This document shows, in pieces, positions 1 through 11,291 of a DNA stretch of 64,000 nucleotides. The stretch is taken from contig NC_056758.1 of NCBI RefSeq assembly GCF_018687715.1, positions 11,702,001 through 11,766,000 of the forward strand, given 5' to 3'. How positions within the stretch are numbered: the first letter of the stretch is position 1; each line of letters opens with the position of its first letter. A program made the translations under genes and the position numbers. Under the pieces are notes generated by a model that searched no databases, had not been told where the DNA came from, and saw nothing but the letters and a program-made list of their open reading frames with translations. The stretch comes from Carya illinoinensis (lineage: Eukaryota > Streptophyta > Magnoliopsida > Fagales > Juglandaceae).

Positions 1-395
1 TCTAAAGGACAATACTGCAACTGAGCCATATCAATGACCCATTCTTAAATGAAAAGAAAATGTATGGCATATTTTAAAACATAATTTAGTTCTTCTTTAA
101 ATAGAAATAATTTTCATGCGACACTTTTTTAGTTTCTTAAACGCTATGTGTGCAGTTTTGACACATGTCCAAATATAATTTGTCGTGACGTGACAAATAG
201 GTGTCACATCAATATTTTCTGTCATTAATCTAATATTAAATGAATAATGGGGTCAATTTGTTATGCAAAACATACGCAATATATTATATATTTTTCTAAA
301 ATTTCTTACAACAGCAACTAATTTGTAATTAGTGCAAACCCAGGTTTCAATAGAGCTATTTACATCAGTTAAATAGAATCAGTTAAACTAAAATA

Positions 396-3300
396 TTATT
401 TGAACAAACCCACAGAAACTGAAAATTGGGAAAAAGAATAACGGTGCTAGGTGCTCCAATTTCTATACTAGGAAGGGGGAAAGTATCTACTACCTTTGTT
501 GGTGGAGCTGTCACCAAAAGTGGCTTTTGTCAAAGAATCTGTTGGGTTCCCAAGAGGCTCTTCAGAAACCTTTCTCCTCTGCATAGAAATCATGTGCAAA
601 CACAAGTTCAAATCTTTTCAGCATAATCCTAACTTCATACAACTATTAGTTTCCAAGTTTAGCCTTCCAAGAGATATTGGCTTACAAACCCTAAAACTTT
701 TTCTTCAACATGCTATAATCTAAAATTATAGTCCACCAATTAATATAAACGATTTAGATGTATATCAAATCTTTACAGTACCAGGTGACTCCTACTTGAA
801 AAACTACAAGAACCCATTATAAAATTCTGTTTGAATGATATCATGAAGAATTGCACAAAAGAGTAAACATTTTTTAACCCTCAAAATGATAGATTTTTTT
901 TTCTTTTTTCCAAAATGATCAATTCAATCCATACTTACCAAACAACCTTAGGAAACACAAACCATCATTACAGGATCACCATACCTTCAGATTATCACCA
1001 GATATTTCCCCATTGCCACTTGAAAGCTGAATCATATCTCCATCATCGTCAAGATCTTCATCATGAATTCTTCGAACATAATCTATTGGCTTCTGCAAAA
1101 TATTTTCAACATAGTTAAGAGGCAAACATCTTGCATACAAAAAAAAGGATGGGGAGGGGGGAGGCTGACATTGAAAACAGACTAATAGAAGTACAATTTA
1201 TGTACTAACATGAAATATTGATTTTATAAGTGCTTCATCCTCTTCTTCCAACCTTTTCTCCTGCCAGCATAAAAGCAATTAATACAGTCAGAACCTAGAA
1301 ATCTAAACTACAATATGACCATATATTTACGCAAAGAGACACTTCTAGAACGAGTAATGATACACATACAACCCTTTTTACAATCCTTTATACAATGATG
1401 TTTTAAATTGGGGGTATTACTGTAAAATGATGTTACTTTTATAGTTAGTTTACAAAAGTAAAAGGGCAAACTGCAGAAATTTTTTTTAAGTAAAAGGACA
1501 AACTGTAGAATTAGTTTATGAGAATCAGAAGTTAAGCCATTACAGTAAAATAGTCTTATATACTGTTTGAACAAGTGGATTTGACTAATTTGCATGCCTG
1601 TTCCTTATGGACATATAGAATGTATTGAAGGGAATGGTTATGGATGGACAAGAACAAATTTCCCCAAGAAGCTTATAGTGTCCATAAAATTGTCAGAGTT
1701 AACTAAAGAACTTCTCATAGACAGGAATGCTGATGCAGTCCAGGCAGCTAAAAGCCACTGACCCACAACTGAAGCAACATAAAAGAGATTTGATCGGGTG
1801 GGTGGTTGAAAAAAGATTAGTAAAGACAGCGAAATCAATCCATTTGTTTGTTATGCTTGACCATGGACAAGTGCTCGCCCACAATATACATGAGAATAGT
1901 GTTGAACATGCAAGTGTTCACCCTACAAAAGAGCCCAACCAACACAATGAAAGTGTGACTGTGCAGCCCAGTGTGATTTAGTAATGAGAGTGATCCGATA
2001 TACTTTTGCACTTAAGGAGCAAAACTGATCTAAACACAGAGAGCACATTATCATACCTTTTCCCCAGCTGTGCGCTGCAAGGCCTCAAGCATGGCATCTA
2101 CACTCACAGTAGCATGTCTGGACTGCAAGATGAAAAAAGGGGGGCATTAGTATCAAACTCATATTGACCTCAGGTGTTAATTGATTGATAAAGCAATAAT
2201 GTTATACAACATGATAAAGCAATAAAGGAACGTGTACAGTTACAAAGGCTATTTGAGCCCTGGATTCCATTTCTCACACTGTTGAGTAGATACTTGATTA
2301 AATAAAGCCCATTTACTAAAGAAAGTACCTTCATAGACTTCATCTCATCTAGCGCAGCAAGGATATCCATTTCTCTCTTTGAATCCAAGGTTCTGTTCTC
2401 TAATGATTTCATAGCATCTCCCATCTCTTCGGCATCCCTTTTCTGTTTTTCCATCTCCGTTACCTGACAAAAAGAACAGTTTATTGACAAAGTCACAAGT
2501 TATGTTGATAACAACATTAGGGATTTGGCCACATAATATATAGTTGTGCACAGGAAGTTCGAGGGCATGCTTGGTAAGTGAAAATTTCTCTAATTGTTGA
2601 AAAATTTTGATATGTATTCTTTGAAAGAAAATTTCTATAGAATGAAACGTTTTTAGGATACAAATTTCATGATATGTTTCCATTGAGTTTGGTCAAAACT
2701 GGGTAGAAAGAATGACAAGTTGCAACGATAAAAATGTTTTGCAATGGATTTTGTATTGGATATTGTGAATTTATGATTTGTATGTCCCAAAACCGAGGTA
2801 AATACTTGGAAGAAAAAAATGTTTGGGTGATGATTTTTTCCTTTTTGGATTTTAAAGATGTTTCAAATGAAAGAGAAAACTATTTCTGAAACCTTTCTCA
2901 AATCAAACATGCTTAAACTTTTTACCTCATCCTCCGCACGCCACGGTTCAAAATTCCGCGTGGCACCAGACTCAACAATATAGTCTGAATTTTTTGGATC
3001 TGTCTTCATTGCTAGCTCTGCAGAACACTTTGTACATTTGAAGTAGAATCGAAAGATTTGAATTCCTAAGTATGTCTGCAAACAATTAAAGGCAAGTGAT
3101 CTTGTTCATTATTCATCATATATTCAAATCTCACATGAAGAAACCGGTAAAACATGTACAAACCACTATAGAAAACCAAGAAGTGATATTAGCCATGAGG
3201 ATGGTAGTAAGGCTGAGGATCATGCATTCAAGACACTTTCTTTGCTTTAAACAAGCTATATCATGACTTGAAACGAGGTACAAAAAATTCCAGATCTGTG

Positions 3301-4145
3301 GTACGTGTCCTGTATCTTTTTTTTAAGTAATATTAAATTTTTTAGATCTGTGGTTCGTGTCCTGAATCTGGAAAAGGAAAAGCAGCATTAACACATTTAA
3401 AGCCAGACAAGTTCTTCATATTTAACTTTTCACGCTGTTTTGGGGGAAAAAATGTTCTAGCAACACAGCATGTTTCTTTTGAGTCCGCATATCCATATAA
3501 TCCTCACTTGAAGGCACTGGACAGGTCTAATATCATTACACTTAACGATATATGGAATTGAAATTAAACAATTTACAACCACCAACGTTAAATACAGGAC
3601 TAGGATAGGCTGGGTTTTAAAGAACATATGGGGTTAATACTAACCAATAAAATAGTTACAGGTTTAAAAGAACATCAATTAAAAAAATACAATGGCCAAA
3701 TATTTAGAGCTAGGGCATTTTGTTGACTTTCAATTGAAGCATACAAATAACCAAAACCTAAACTTCAATTTCTTTGCTCAGGAAAACAAAAATATAAGAC
3801 AATCAAATTAAAGTGCTAAAAAGTATAAAAACTCGAATAATATAAAACGAACAGTCCTAAAGTTACCAGTATAGTCCGACATATATGAGTAATGCAAACT
3901 TTCAATTTAGATAGGAAGCTATAAAACAAAGAAAGGGGGATACATACCTCGCCTATTACATCCTCTTTGCGGGAATTGAACTTGGTGCCCTTGTAGATGT
4001 AATTACCGCAGGTGTTGCAGCGAATGCTCATGGGGAGCATCATGCGCACCTTCATCTGCTGGTTCTTCGGCCTCCGAACCCTCGGCAGCTTCGACGGATC
4101 GAAGTCCGGCGGATAGTACTTGTTCAGCACCTTTCTTTCTCCCAT
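396..4145 (-). CDS. YJU2: YJU2/CWC16 (CCDC94-like) pre-mRNA splicing factor, 8 predicted exons
   Basis: The family acts in the nucleus in the catalytically activated spliceosome, helping branching (step one). Predicted exons, all GT-AG: 4145-3948, 3075-2926, 2463-2329, 2122-2057, 1260-1210, 1092-985, 578-494 and 418-396. The first six end in phase 0, giving a continuous protein of about 271 residues. The start is the ATG opening [17 protein letters not shown], the family's typical N-terminus. Cys43/Cys46 (CNTC) and Cys80/Cys83 (CTKC) form a four-cysteine zinc site characteristic of the family. [14 protein letters not shown] follows, then a charged, probably coiled-coil stretch (exon 3), [17 protein letters not shown] (exon 4) and an acidic tail. 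Exon 7 ([18 protein letters not shown]) also fits the family. The last exon adds only VSVGLFK before a stop, shorter than the roughly 320-330 residues usual for plant homologues as I recall them. The true terminal exon could lie left of the window. Gene identity is strong; the 3' end is uncertain. Confidence 0.88.
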
Positions 4146-4247
4146 CCTTCAAACAAATTCGAATTCCCCAAGCAGCAGTTCTGATCAGAATTCGAGAGGA
4201 CAACGATTGCCGGATGTTGAATTTTGGGTTAATTCCGTATCGTGACT

Positions 4248-4256
4248 CTATTTATA
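4248..4256 (-). promoter_or_regulatory. TATA box of the YJU2-like gene
   Basis: The minus strand reads TATAAATAG about 105-110 bases upstream of the predicted ATG. This is a near-perfect plant TATA box at a distance that leaves room for a short 5' UTR. No intervening ATG-initiated gene is seen. Confidence 0.6.
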
Positions 4257-4299
4257 GTGAGGAGGCAGTCGCGTGGGGAGAGATGGTTATTACAGACCG

Positions 4300-4308
4300 C
4301 CACGTCAG
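4300..4308. promoter_or_regulatory. ACGT-core (bZIP-type) element upstream of YJU2
   Basis: CCACGTCAG (CTGACGTGG on the gene strand) contains the ACGT core bound by plant bZIP factors. It sits about 50 bases upstream of the TATA box. Function is inferred from the motif only. Confidence 0.3.
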
Positions 4309-4640
4309 CTTTCTCAAGTGGTGCTTCACGCCATGGGAGATGCCTACAAGTTTACAACCGACCTAGGAGGAGCAACCTTTTAGTTCGGTGTAGATAAATG
4401 TATCGTCACCTCTCATCTCATCATTGAACAATGGAAAATCAATTTTTTCTAAATACCAAAGAGAAATTGTTAGAAAATACTTCAAACTCAGTTTATAAAA
4501 TTGTTCCACAAGTTTTTCCAGATCGACAAATCTTGAGCGTTTCCTCTTAGTGATAAAGTGTATTACGTAGTTATAAAACTAAAGTAACACTTAACGAATC
4601 CATAGCCTAAATACTATTTTTAAGAAAGAACAAAAATAGA
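4309..4640. other. Intergenic stretch, nothing recognised
   Basis: AT-rich sequence between the YJU2 promoter and the LTR-like end of the copia element. I see no coding or repeat structure. Confidence 0.5.
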
Positions 4641-4852
4641 ATTTTTTCTCAATTCAGATGGGTCCCAAGAATCAAAAGAGGAGGGCTATATATAATCCAC
4701 CCTATTAAGGCCAACCTTAAACTGCCAATTAAATGGCAGTAACGCATGGCCTTTAAGCCATGCGTTATAAGCAAGGAACGCATGGCCTAAAGCTATGCGT
4801 TCTACAGAGGAGAGGAGGGGTCTGCCCCACGTGGGCGCCCCTCCATTTAACA
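4640..4852 (-). repeat. LTR-like end (putative 3' LTR remnant) of the 5.9-9.9 kb copia element
   Basis: On the minus strand a purine tract, GAGTGGGAGA, is followed directly by TGTTAAATGG. That is the usual plant copia layout of polypurine tract then LTR start with TG. About 160 bases further on is a TATATATA run that could be the LTR promoter. The outer end of the LTR is not visible and no second copy was found on the far side of the element, so this is a remnant at best. The start at 4852 is well motivated; the left limit is a guess. Confidence 0.4.
4721..4835. repeat. Cluster of short perfect and near-perfect inverted repeats
   Basis: Three hairpins sit side by side: 4721-4740 (ACTGCCA, 6-base loop, TGGCAGT), 4741-4766 (AACGCATGGC, 6-base loop, GCCATGCGTT) and 4776-4802 (GAACGCATGGC-like arms with one mismatch). 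A palindrome containing the G-box CACGTG follows at about 4826-4835 (CCCACGTGGG). They lie in the LTR-like segment, in what would be its U3 region. Confidence 0.75.
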
Positions 4853-5923
4853 TCTCCCACTCGCACACAGTGGGCATGACCCTAGGCCAGCATCTCTCTT
4901 ATATTCTCAATCTTATTCATACAAGTAAATAGGTCGTGCGACCACCAAACACATATGTAGAAAGGTGGGAGTACATACATCAAATCTCTCCCAGAGAAGA
5001 CTAGCATAGTAACATCCCTAAAGTATCTGGTTATGTCCTAGACTCATTCGATCGCATCAGATCAAGCATTTTCGAAACCCTCTTGAGTTCAGAAAAACTC
5101 AGAACAATGCTTGACTACCTCAAAATCATTTCAATATGTTCACAACCTTAGTCGCTACCAGTATGTAGCGTCATAGTTTGACGTCAGCAAACACTATCGA
5201 AGATGCGATATTGAAGAATTTTCCCTTTGCACTCATATCATTCAACTTTGGTCGAACCACTTTCCCAGCAATGCCTCTTTAGACCGTATTAATCATGGCC
5301 ATAGATAAAATGTCAAAGTAGCAGACATCACAACCTCCATCTCGTGACATAGTCAAAAGTAAAGGACACTTAAAAAAAATGACTCACACAGTAAGAAAGA
5401 GGGGAACCATTTACTCACTTATTCATTTGGTCGAATAAGCACATGTAGTATGAAACACATGCTACGGTGAATTTCTCTTTCTCAAAGAGCATATGTCTAT
5501 ATCAACACCATACAGATCTTAGTCTAGCCGCTCCTTAAGCGTTTAACCTGAGTTCCTCTATTTGCTCGCCTCCAATATGTCAAAGAGGATCTCACATCTG
5601 GCTAACCACAGGCTACATAAGTTGTGGGGTAACCCATGCATAGTCCTCTCATTGGACCTCATCTTAGCTCCCACTAAAATGACATATCTTTGCGTCAACT
5701 AACTTATCCATTTGGACAAGTATCTAAGAATACAATGTCTCATCTCTACTCGCTTCTCAAGCACTAGAGGCGATCGCTCGTGTGAGTGAGCCGATCTAAG
5801 CCTGTTGACAATCTTATGTGTGTATTAGAAAAACAATACGATAAAGACAATAAATGAATCATATTGTATTAATATCCCAAAGGAAAGGTTACATCTCAAT
5901 GTCATTTGAAACACAAAGTACAT
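4853..5923 (-). other. Non-coding tail between copia RNase H and the LTR-like end
   Basis: About 1.07 kb separates the end of the copia polyprotein (5924) from the putative polypurine tract near 4853-4862. I found no conserved protein in it. Another AGTGGGAG-like purine tract occurs near 5662-5672, so the true LTR junction may differ. Confidence 0.4.
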
Positions 5924-8900
5924 TTATAGTCTACGTAGTCCTAGATTCCTAACATGAGCCTCAAAGACATCTCTTGCTATGGGCTTCGTTAAGGGATTAG
6001 CAACCATGCACCTTGTAGAGAGATGTTTCAGAACCACTTCCTTTTGCGTTACCATGTCTCTGATGTAGTGATATCTGATATCTATGTGTTTGGTTCTTCC
6101 ATGGTACTTAGAGTCCTTAGCATACGCGAGAGCAGCCATGCTATTACAAAATATTGTCACCAGATCTGTAGTATCCATGCCAATGTCTAAATGCTTGAGG
6201 AACCTCCGTAACCAAACATCTTCTTGAACTACTGTAGAACAAGCTATGTATTCTGCCTCCATGGTGGATAAAGCTATACAGGGTTGTTTCTTGCTGCTCC
6301 ATGTAATAGCGCCATTGTTGAGCAAAAAGGCATACCCAGTGGTTGATTTACGCTTATCTAGGTCACTGCCCCAGTCGGCATCGCTGTAACCTCTTAGCTA
6401 CAAATCTGAACCTTGATAGCATAGCACATAGTCTGTTGTTCCCTTGAGATATCACATAATCCTCTTGACTGCTTTCCAGTGAGCCAGTCCGAGATTAGAT
6501 TGAAATCTACTCACTAAGCCAACTACATAGCATATGTCAGGCCGAGTACACATCATTGCGTACATCAAACTACCCACAACAGTAGCATAAGGGACACAGG
6601 CCATCTTTTCCTTTCCTTTTGAGTCTTAGGACACAACTCTTTAGATAAGTTCTCACTTTTTGCAACAGGGATGTCAATGGGTTTACATCCATTCATTAGG
6701 AAAAGCTCGAGGACTTTTTTTATGTAAGTTTGTTAGGACAGACACAAAAGTCTCTTTGAGCGATCTTTGTAGATCTTAACTCCCAGAATATATTCTACTT
6801 CACCTATATCCTTCATCTCAAAATTGAGGGATAACCACTCTTTTGTGGCGACTATCAACCCTTTATCATTTCCAGCTAGTAGTATGTCGTCAACATATAA
6901 TGAAAACATAATGAAACTCTTCTTGGACCTTTTGACATAGACGCAATTGTCCTCTGTGATCATCGTAAACCCATTCGAAAGAACGGCTCGATGAAATCTG
7001 AGGTACCATTGCCTAGATGATTGTTTTAGGCCTATATTGATCGTTTGAGCTTGTACACTTTGCGCTCTTGACCTTTGATCACAAAACCCATTGGTTGATC
7101 CATATAGATCTCCTCATCTAGTTCTCCATTGAGAAATGTTGTCTTAACATCCATCTAGTAGAGTTCCAAATCCATGTTTGCTACTATAGCTAGAATCAGG
7201 CAAATTGAAGCAAACCTCACCATTGGTGAAAAAGTTTCGTCATAGTCTATACCCTCCTGTTGGGTATATCTTTTAGCCACTAAGCGAGTTTTGTACTTAT
7301 CTATCGATCCATCCAACTTGCGTTTGACTTTAAGAACTCATTTGTTCCCAATAGTCTTACGCCCTGTCGGTAGATCAACCAGATCCCAGACCTGGTTAGT
7401 TATATAGACTCAATCTCATCATTAAGAGATTTCATCCACTCATCTTTATTAGAAGATGAGAGAGCCTCATGAATTGTCCTAGGCTCATCATCATCATGCA
7501 AAGCTACCATAAAAATTTCCCCTTCGATCTCAAAATGACGACGGGGAATACTTTCACGTTTGCTTCTACACGGCTGAGGTTGTTGTGATTGATTGATAAG
7601 TGGTGTGCTCTAACTCGGATTTAAGTCCCTTTTATCATTTGTAGGAGCTTGAAGAATTTCTTCCTCATTCTCAACTAAATTTCTTGGGGCACTTTCCTCT
7701 TGTTCCACAATCTCATGAAGTTCTAAACTCCTATCAACCTCACCTCTACTTGGAAATTCAGTTTCAATGAAGTCCACATCTCGTGATTCAATCTCAGTTA
7801 CACTTCCATCAGTTTGTTCACCTATTAACACATGCCCTTTAGAGTGTTCTGAGTACCTTATAAAGATACACTTCTTCCCTCTAGGGCCTAATTTTCCATA
7901 CTTATGAGAAAAATCATGAACAAAACCCGTTAAACCCCATGGCTGCAAGTTACTCAAATTGGGTTTCTCGCCGGTCCATAGTTCATATGGGGTGGAAGTT
8001 ATTGATTTGGAGGGCACTCAGTTAAGAATGTAGGCAGCAGTCAAAAGTGCATCCCCCAAAAACAAATTTGGTAGGTTTGCTTGCGCCATCATTGACCTAA
8101 CCATCTCAAGCAGTGTTCGATTTCTCCTTTCCGCCATGCCATTTTGCTATGGCGTACTTGGTATTGTTAACTGTCTTTTGATTCCTTTTTCATCACAGAG
8201 CCTTTTAAATTGCTCAGAGAGATATTCTCATCCTCGGTCAGTTTTTAGAGTTTTTAAACTCTTGTCTAACTGATTCTTGACCATTCTTAGATATTGCCTA
8301 AAACATTCCAATGCTTCAGACTTATGGGAGATTAAGTAGACATAACCGTAATGTAAAAAATCATCTATAAAAGTGATGAAGTAGACACCTCCGTGTCTTG
8401 CCCTCACACTCATTGGACCACAGATGTCTGAGTGGACTAATTGCAGTGGAAAAGATGCCCTAATGGCTTTTCCAAATGGTTTTCTCTTAGCTTTTCCCAT
8501 TAGACAATGTTCACATGTGGACAAGATGACCCTAGCGAGATTGCCTATCAGGCCTTCTCTAGCTAACCGAGTCATTCTATCTTGCCCTATATGGCCAAGC
8601 CTAGTATGCCATGTATATGAATCCAAATTATCAGCAAATGAAGAAAGAAAAGCAATAGATTCATTTATATTAGAATAAACTAAATCCAATATCATAAAAC
8701 CGTCTTGCAGAAAAGCATTGCCATAAAACACATCGCCCAAATAAAAGGAAACATAATTGTTTTAAAAAACAATCTGAAAACCAAGTTTTAATAGAGTAAC
8801 AACTGAAAGTAAGTTTCATCGGATCTCGGGAGCATATAGCACATTGTGGAGGAAAAGAGTGCGGCCACCCCGCAAGTCCAGCTTGTAGGTACCAAGTCCC

Positions 8901-9037
8901 AGTACCTCCATTCCCCACCTTGATATCACGGCTCCCAGTTGGAATCTGGTGATACTCCACAAATCTGACTCTATTTTGCGCAATGTGCTCGGTCGCTCCT
9001 GAATCAACAGTAAAGGATAGGAGTAAGCAACCATCAC
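5924..9037 (-). pseudogene. Ty1/copia pol remnant: protease, integrase, RT, RNase H
   Basis: The domain order protease-integrase-RT-RNase H defines Ty1/copia. Protease: DSGATEHIAQ near 8990-9005. Integrase: HTRLGH...CEHC zinc site and VHSDICGP catalytic aspartate (8228-8740), then a C-terminal part at 7610-8017. RT: YVDDILLAGND (6733-6963). RNase H: SSKKQPCIALSTMEAEYIAC to a stop at 5924. The frames are separated by stops and shifts, notably 6330-6730, 6965-7610 and 8020-8230, so no full polyprotein can be made. It runs into the gag remnant upstream. No clear PBS or 5' LTR was found. Confidence 0.88.
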
Positions 9038-9045
9038 ATGGCTAG

Positions 9046-9912
9046 TTATAAAAACAATGCAAGAAAGTTAGAGTGTACCTTCTTCGGCTTAGTGCAGTCA
9101 CAAGCAAAGTGGCCAATCTTTTCGCAATTGAAGCACTCTAATTTTGACTTGTTCTTCCCGCACTTGCCCCTCTTGGTGCGCTGAGAAATTCCTGACACCT
9201 TTTTAATTTGTCCAGCAGCTACTCCATTCTTGGACTTCTTATGCTTAGGCCTTGATGCCTTGCGCGAACCAACATTAGCAACATAGGCCGTATGATTGGG
9301 CTTAGCAGCCTCTAGGCGCTCAGTCTCCAATTCCAAGTGACGCGAGACATCATCAAAGTCTTTGATATTCTCGTTATGCGTTAAGTTCTGGCTCATATTC
9401 TCCCAAGAATTTGGTAGTGATCTTATCACTGCCTGGACTTGCTGTTCATCTATCAGGTTGTTTCCTGCCAACCTAAGTTCGCGGATCATAGTTGACATAG
9501 CTCTAAGATGTTGCTTCATCGTGTGGTCCGAGCGCATCTTATAGGAGTCAAACCTCATGGTTAATCCATGCAACCTAGTGGCTGAAGTTCCACCAAACTT
9601 CAATTTCAAAGCCTCCCACATGCTTTGGGCAGTGTCATAGATCTCGAACTCACACATTAGATCATTGTGCATGCTGCTTAACATTATTATGCGCGCGCAC
9701 TGATTTTTCTTAGCCCATTGAGTATAGGCTTGTTGATCTATCTTGTGTTGTTCCGAGTTCCCTTCACCGGGCACAGTAAGGGTGTGAGATAAGGCCTCCA
9801 AGACCTCTTGCTAGTCTAAAACATATTGGATCTTGCGATTCCATATGTCATAGTTTTCCCCATCTAATTTCTCCTCTTTGTTTAAGTCGGCAACAATATT
9901 CTTGGATGTCAT
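9046..9912 (-). pseudogene. Ty1/copia gag remnant
   Basis: Gag coats the element RNA in the virus-like particle. The ATG at 9912-9910 opens MTSKNIVADLNKEEKLDGEN, the usual copia start, and the frame meets a TAG near 9812. After it a long frame resumes (HTLTVPGEGNSEQHKIDQQA onward) with the UBN2-type gag domain (ARIIMLSSMHNDLMCEFEIY, SMWEALKLKFGGTSATRLHG). A CCHC zinc knuckle, CFNCEKIGHFACDC, sits near the C-terminus. One premature stop makes it a pseudogene, but the rest is well kept. Confidence 0.85.
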
Positions 9913-10210
9913 TTCACTACAATACGCAAAGAAGGGATATTACACACACACACCTAAGAAATCTGCCGCGTCCTTTCAAGTTAGAAAAAAAATAATTTAG
10001 ACATGTCGCAAGATCGAAAAATAGCTAGGGTTCAGAATCATCACTTGCATCACAATATCCAATTATTAAATTTCTAACCTAATTCCCGCGCAAATTTAAA
10101 AAACCAAATATGGGAGAATTTATCATCATAAATCTCAACCATACTCCCACTATCTTAAGTAGTCATCTAGCTCTAGTCACATGTAAAGACATAACCTACT
10201 AAAACTGTAG
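9913..10210. other. Presumed 5' leader of the copia element, no gene seen
   Basis: AT-rich sequence upstream of the gag ATG on the minus strand. I looked for a primer-binding site matching plant tRNA-iMet (TGGTATCAGAGC) and saw none. Confidence 0.35.
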
Positions 10211-10510
10211 TAACCTTTTGGGCCAGTCTACAAGGACATCTTCCCAGACCATAGCAACCTGTTGGGCCAGTCTACAAAGATAGCCAGACTACAACAACCT
10301 GTTGGGCCAATCTACAAAGATGGTTCATATAAAACCATTACAGTCCATTTTTCTTGTTCCATTAGTGCTTTTACAATTCTTACTGGGGCCACTGTAGTCT
10401 TTTTGGCTACACAGTACATTTACAGTTCTTACTGGGGTCACCATGGTCTTTTGGCTATACAATGCATTTACAGTTCTTACTAGGGTCACTGCAGTTCTTT
10501 CAGCCTATCA
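10211..10510. repeat. Two adjoining short tandem-repeat arrays
   Basis: First array: three copies of a unit around AACCTGTTGGGCCAGTCTAC, starting at 10212, 10256 and 10296 (periods 44 and 40). Second array: about three copies of a unit starting TTACAGTTCTTACTGGGG at 10371, 10420 and 10468 (periods 49 and 48), decaying to the right. Such minisatellites are common in LTRs or leaders of plant retroelements. Membership in the adjoining copia element is inference. Confidence 0.75.
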
Positions 10511-10924
10511 TTCACACTAACAATTCTAACTAAGACTACTTAGTGGGATTTTCTATTTTATCACTAAAAAAAATAAAGATTAATGTCTAAACATTCAAGT
10601 CTAACATTCATAGATGATAAAATAATCACATTTTCACATGTTCAATACACACATACATGTTATCACATTTAATATAAAAATTAAATAAAAGATCACATGT
10701 AATATAACATCATGGAAAAAAAATAGCATGAATATAACCAAATATTCACATGTAATTACATTTAATCTAAAATATTAAATAAAAGATCACATGTAATATA
10801 ACAATATATCTAAGCATATATTAAATCATGCCAAAATAAAAATAAAAATAAAAATTTATTTATTTTTTATTTAACAAAAAAAGAACTATTATAAAAACAT
10901 TTAAAACCCCCACCTAAACCAAAG

Positions 10925-11010
10925 GATATTCGTAGCCCAGTGGTGCACCCATCTCTTTAGTTTAGTAGGTGGTCCTGGGTTCAAAACCCCATTGTGCCAT
11001 TTTATTGTTT
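10925..11010 (+). mobile_element. tRNA-derived SINE-like sequence
   Basis: Both parts of an RNA polymerase III internal promoter are visible in order. A box-A-like TAGCCCAGTGG (10933-10943) matches the TRGYNNAGYGG pattern. A box-B-like GGTTCAAAACC (10978-10988) differs at two positions from GGTTCGANTCC. The spacing, about 34 bases, is normal for a tRNA head. The flanks cannot fold into a tRNA cloverleaf that I can see, so a SINE head is likelier than a tRNA gene. The body and tail are not defined; runs of T and A follow. Confidence 0.5.
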
Positions 11011-11291
11011 TATTTCCTTTAAAAAAAATTGGCTTATCTTTAAAAAAAAAAAAAGGGCCGAAAAAAACTGGGCCGAAAATGGCCCAATTGAACGCACCTT
11101 TTTTTTTTTTTAACAGAAAACAAATGGGCCGAAAGGCCCAGCCCATTTCATTTGGAAGGAAAAGAAAAAAAACATTGGGCCTAAAAAGCCCAAGCCCATA
11201 CTGAAACAGATGACTTAAGAGTCATCTTCTTCCTCCAATCGTTACTATTCATGTGAACAGTAATTCAAAAAATAGCTAGCTTCGGCTGCCA

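Noticed and set aside
426..723. Plus-strand frames at the left edge
   Set aside because: Antisense to exon 7 of the YJU2-like gene and lacking domains.
10925..11010. Functional tRNA gene
   Set aside because: Box A and box B are present, but I could not form an acceptor stem or a standard cloverleaf.
9913..11290. 5' LTR of the first copia element
   Set aside because: No stretch matches the LTR-like end at 4640-4852 and no primer site was seen.
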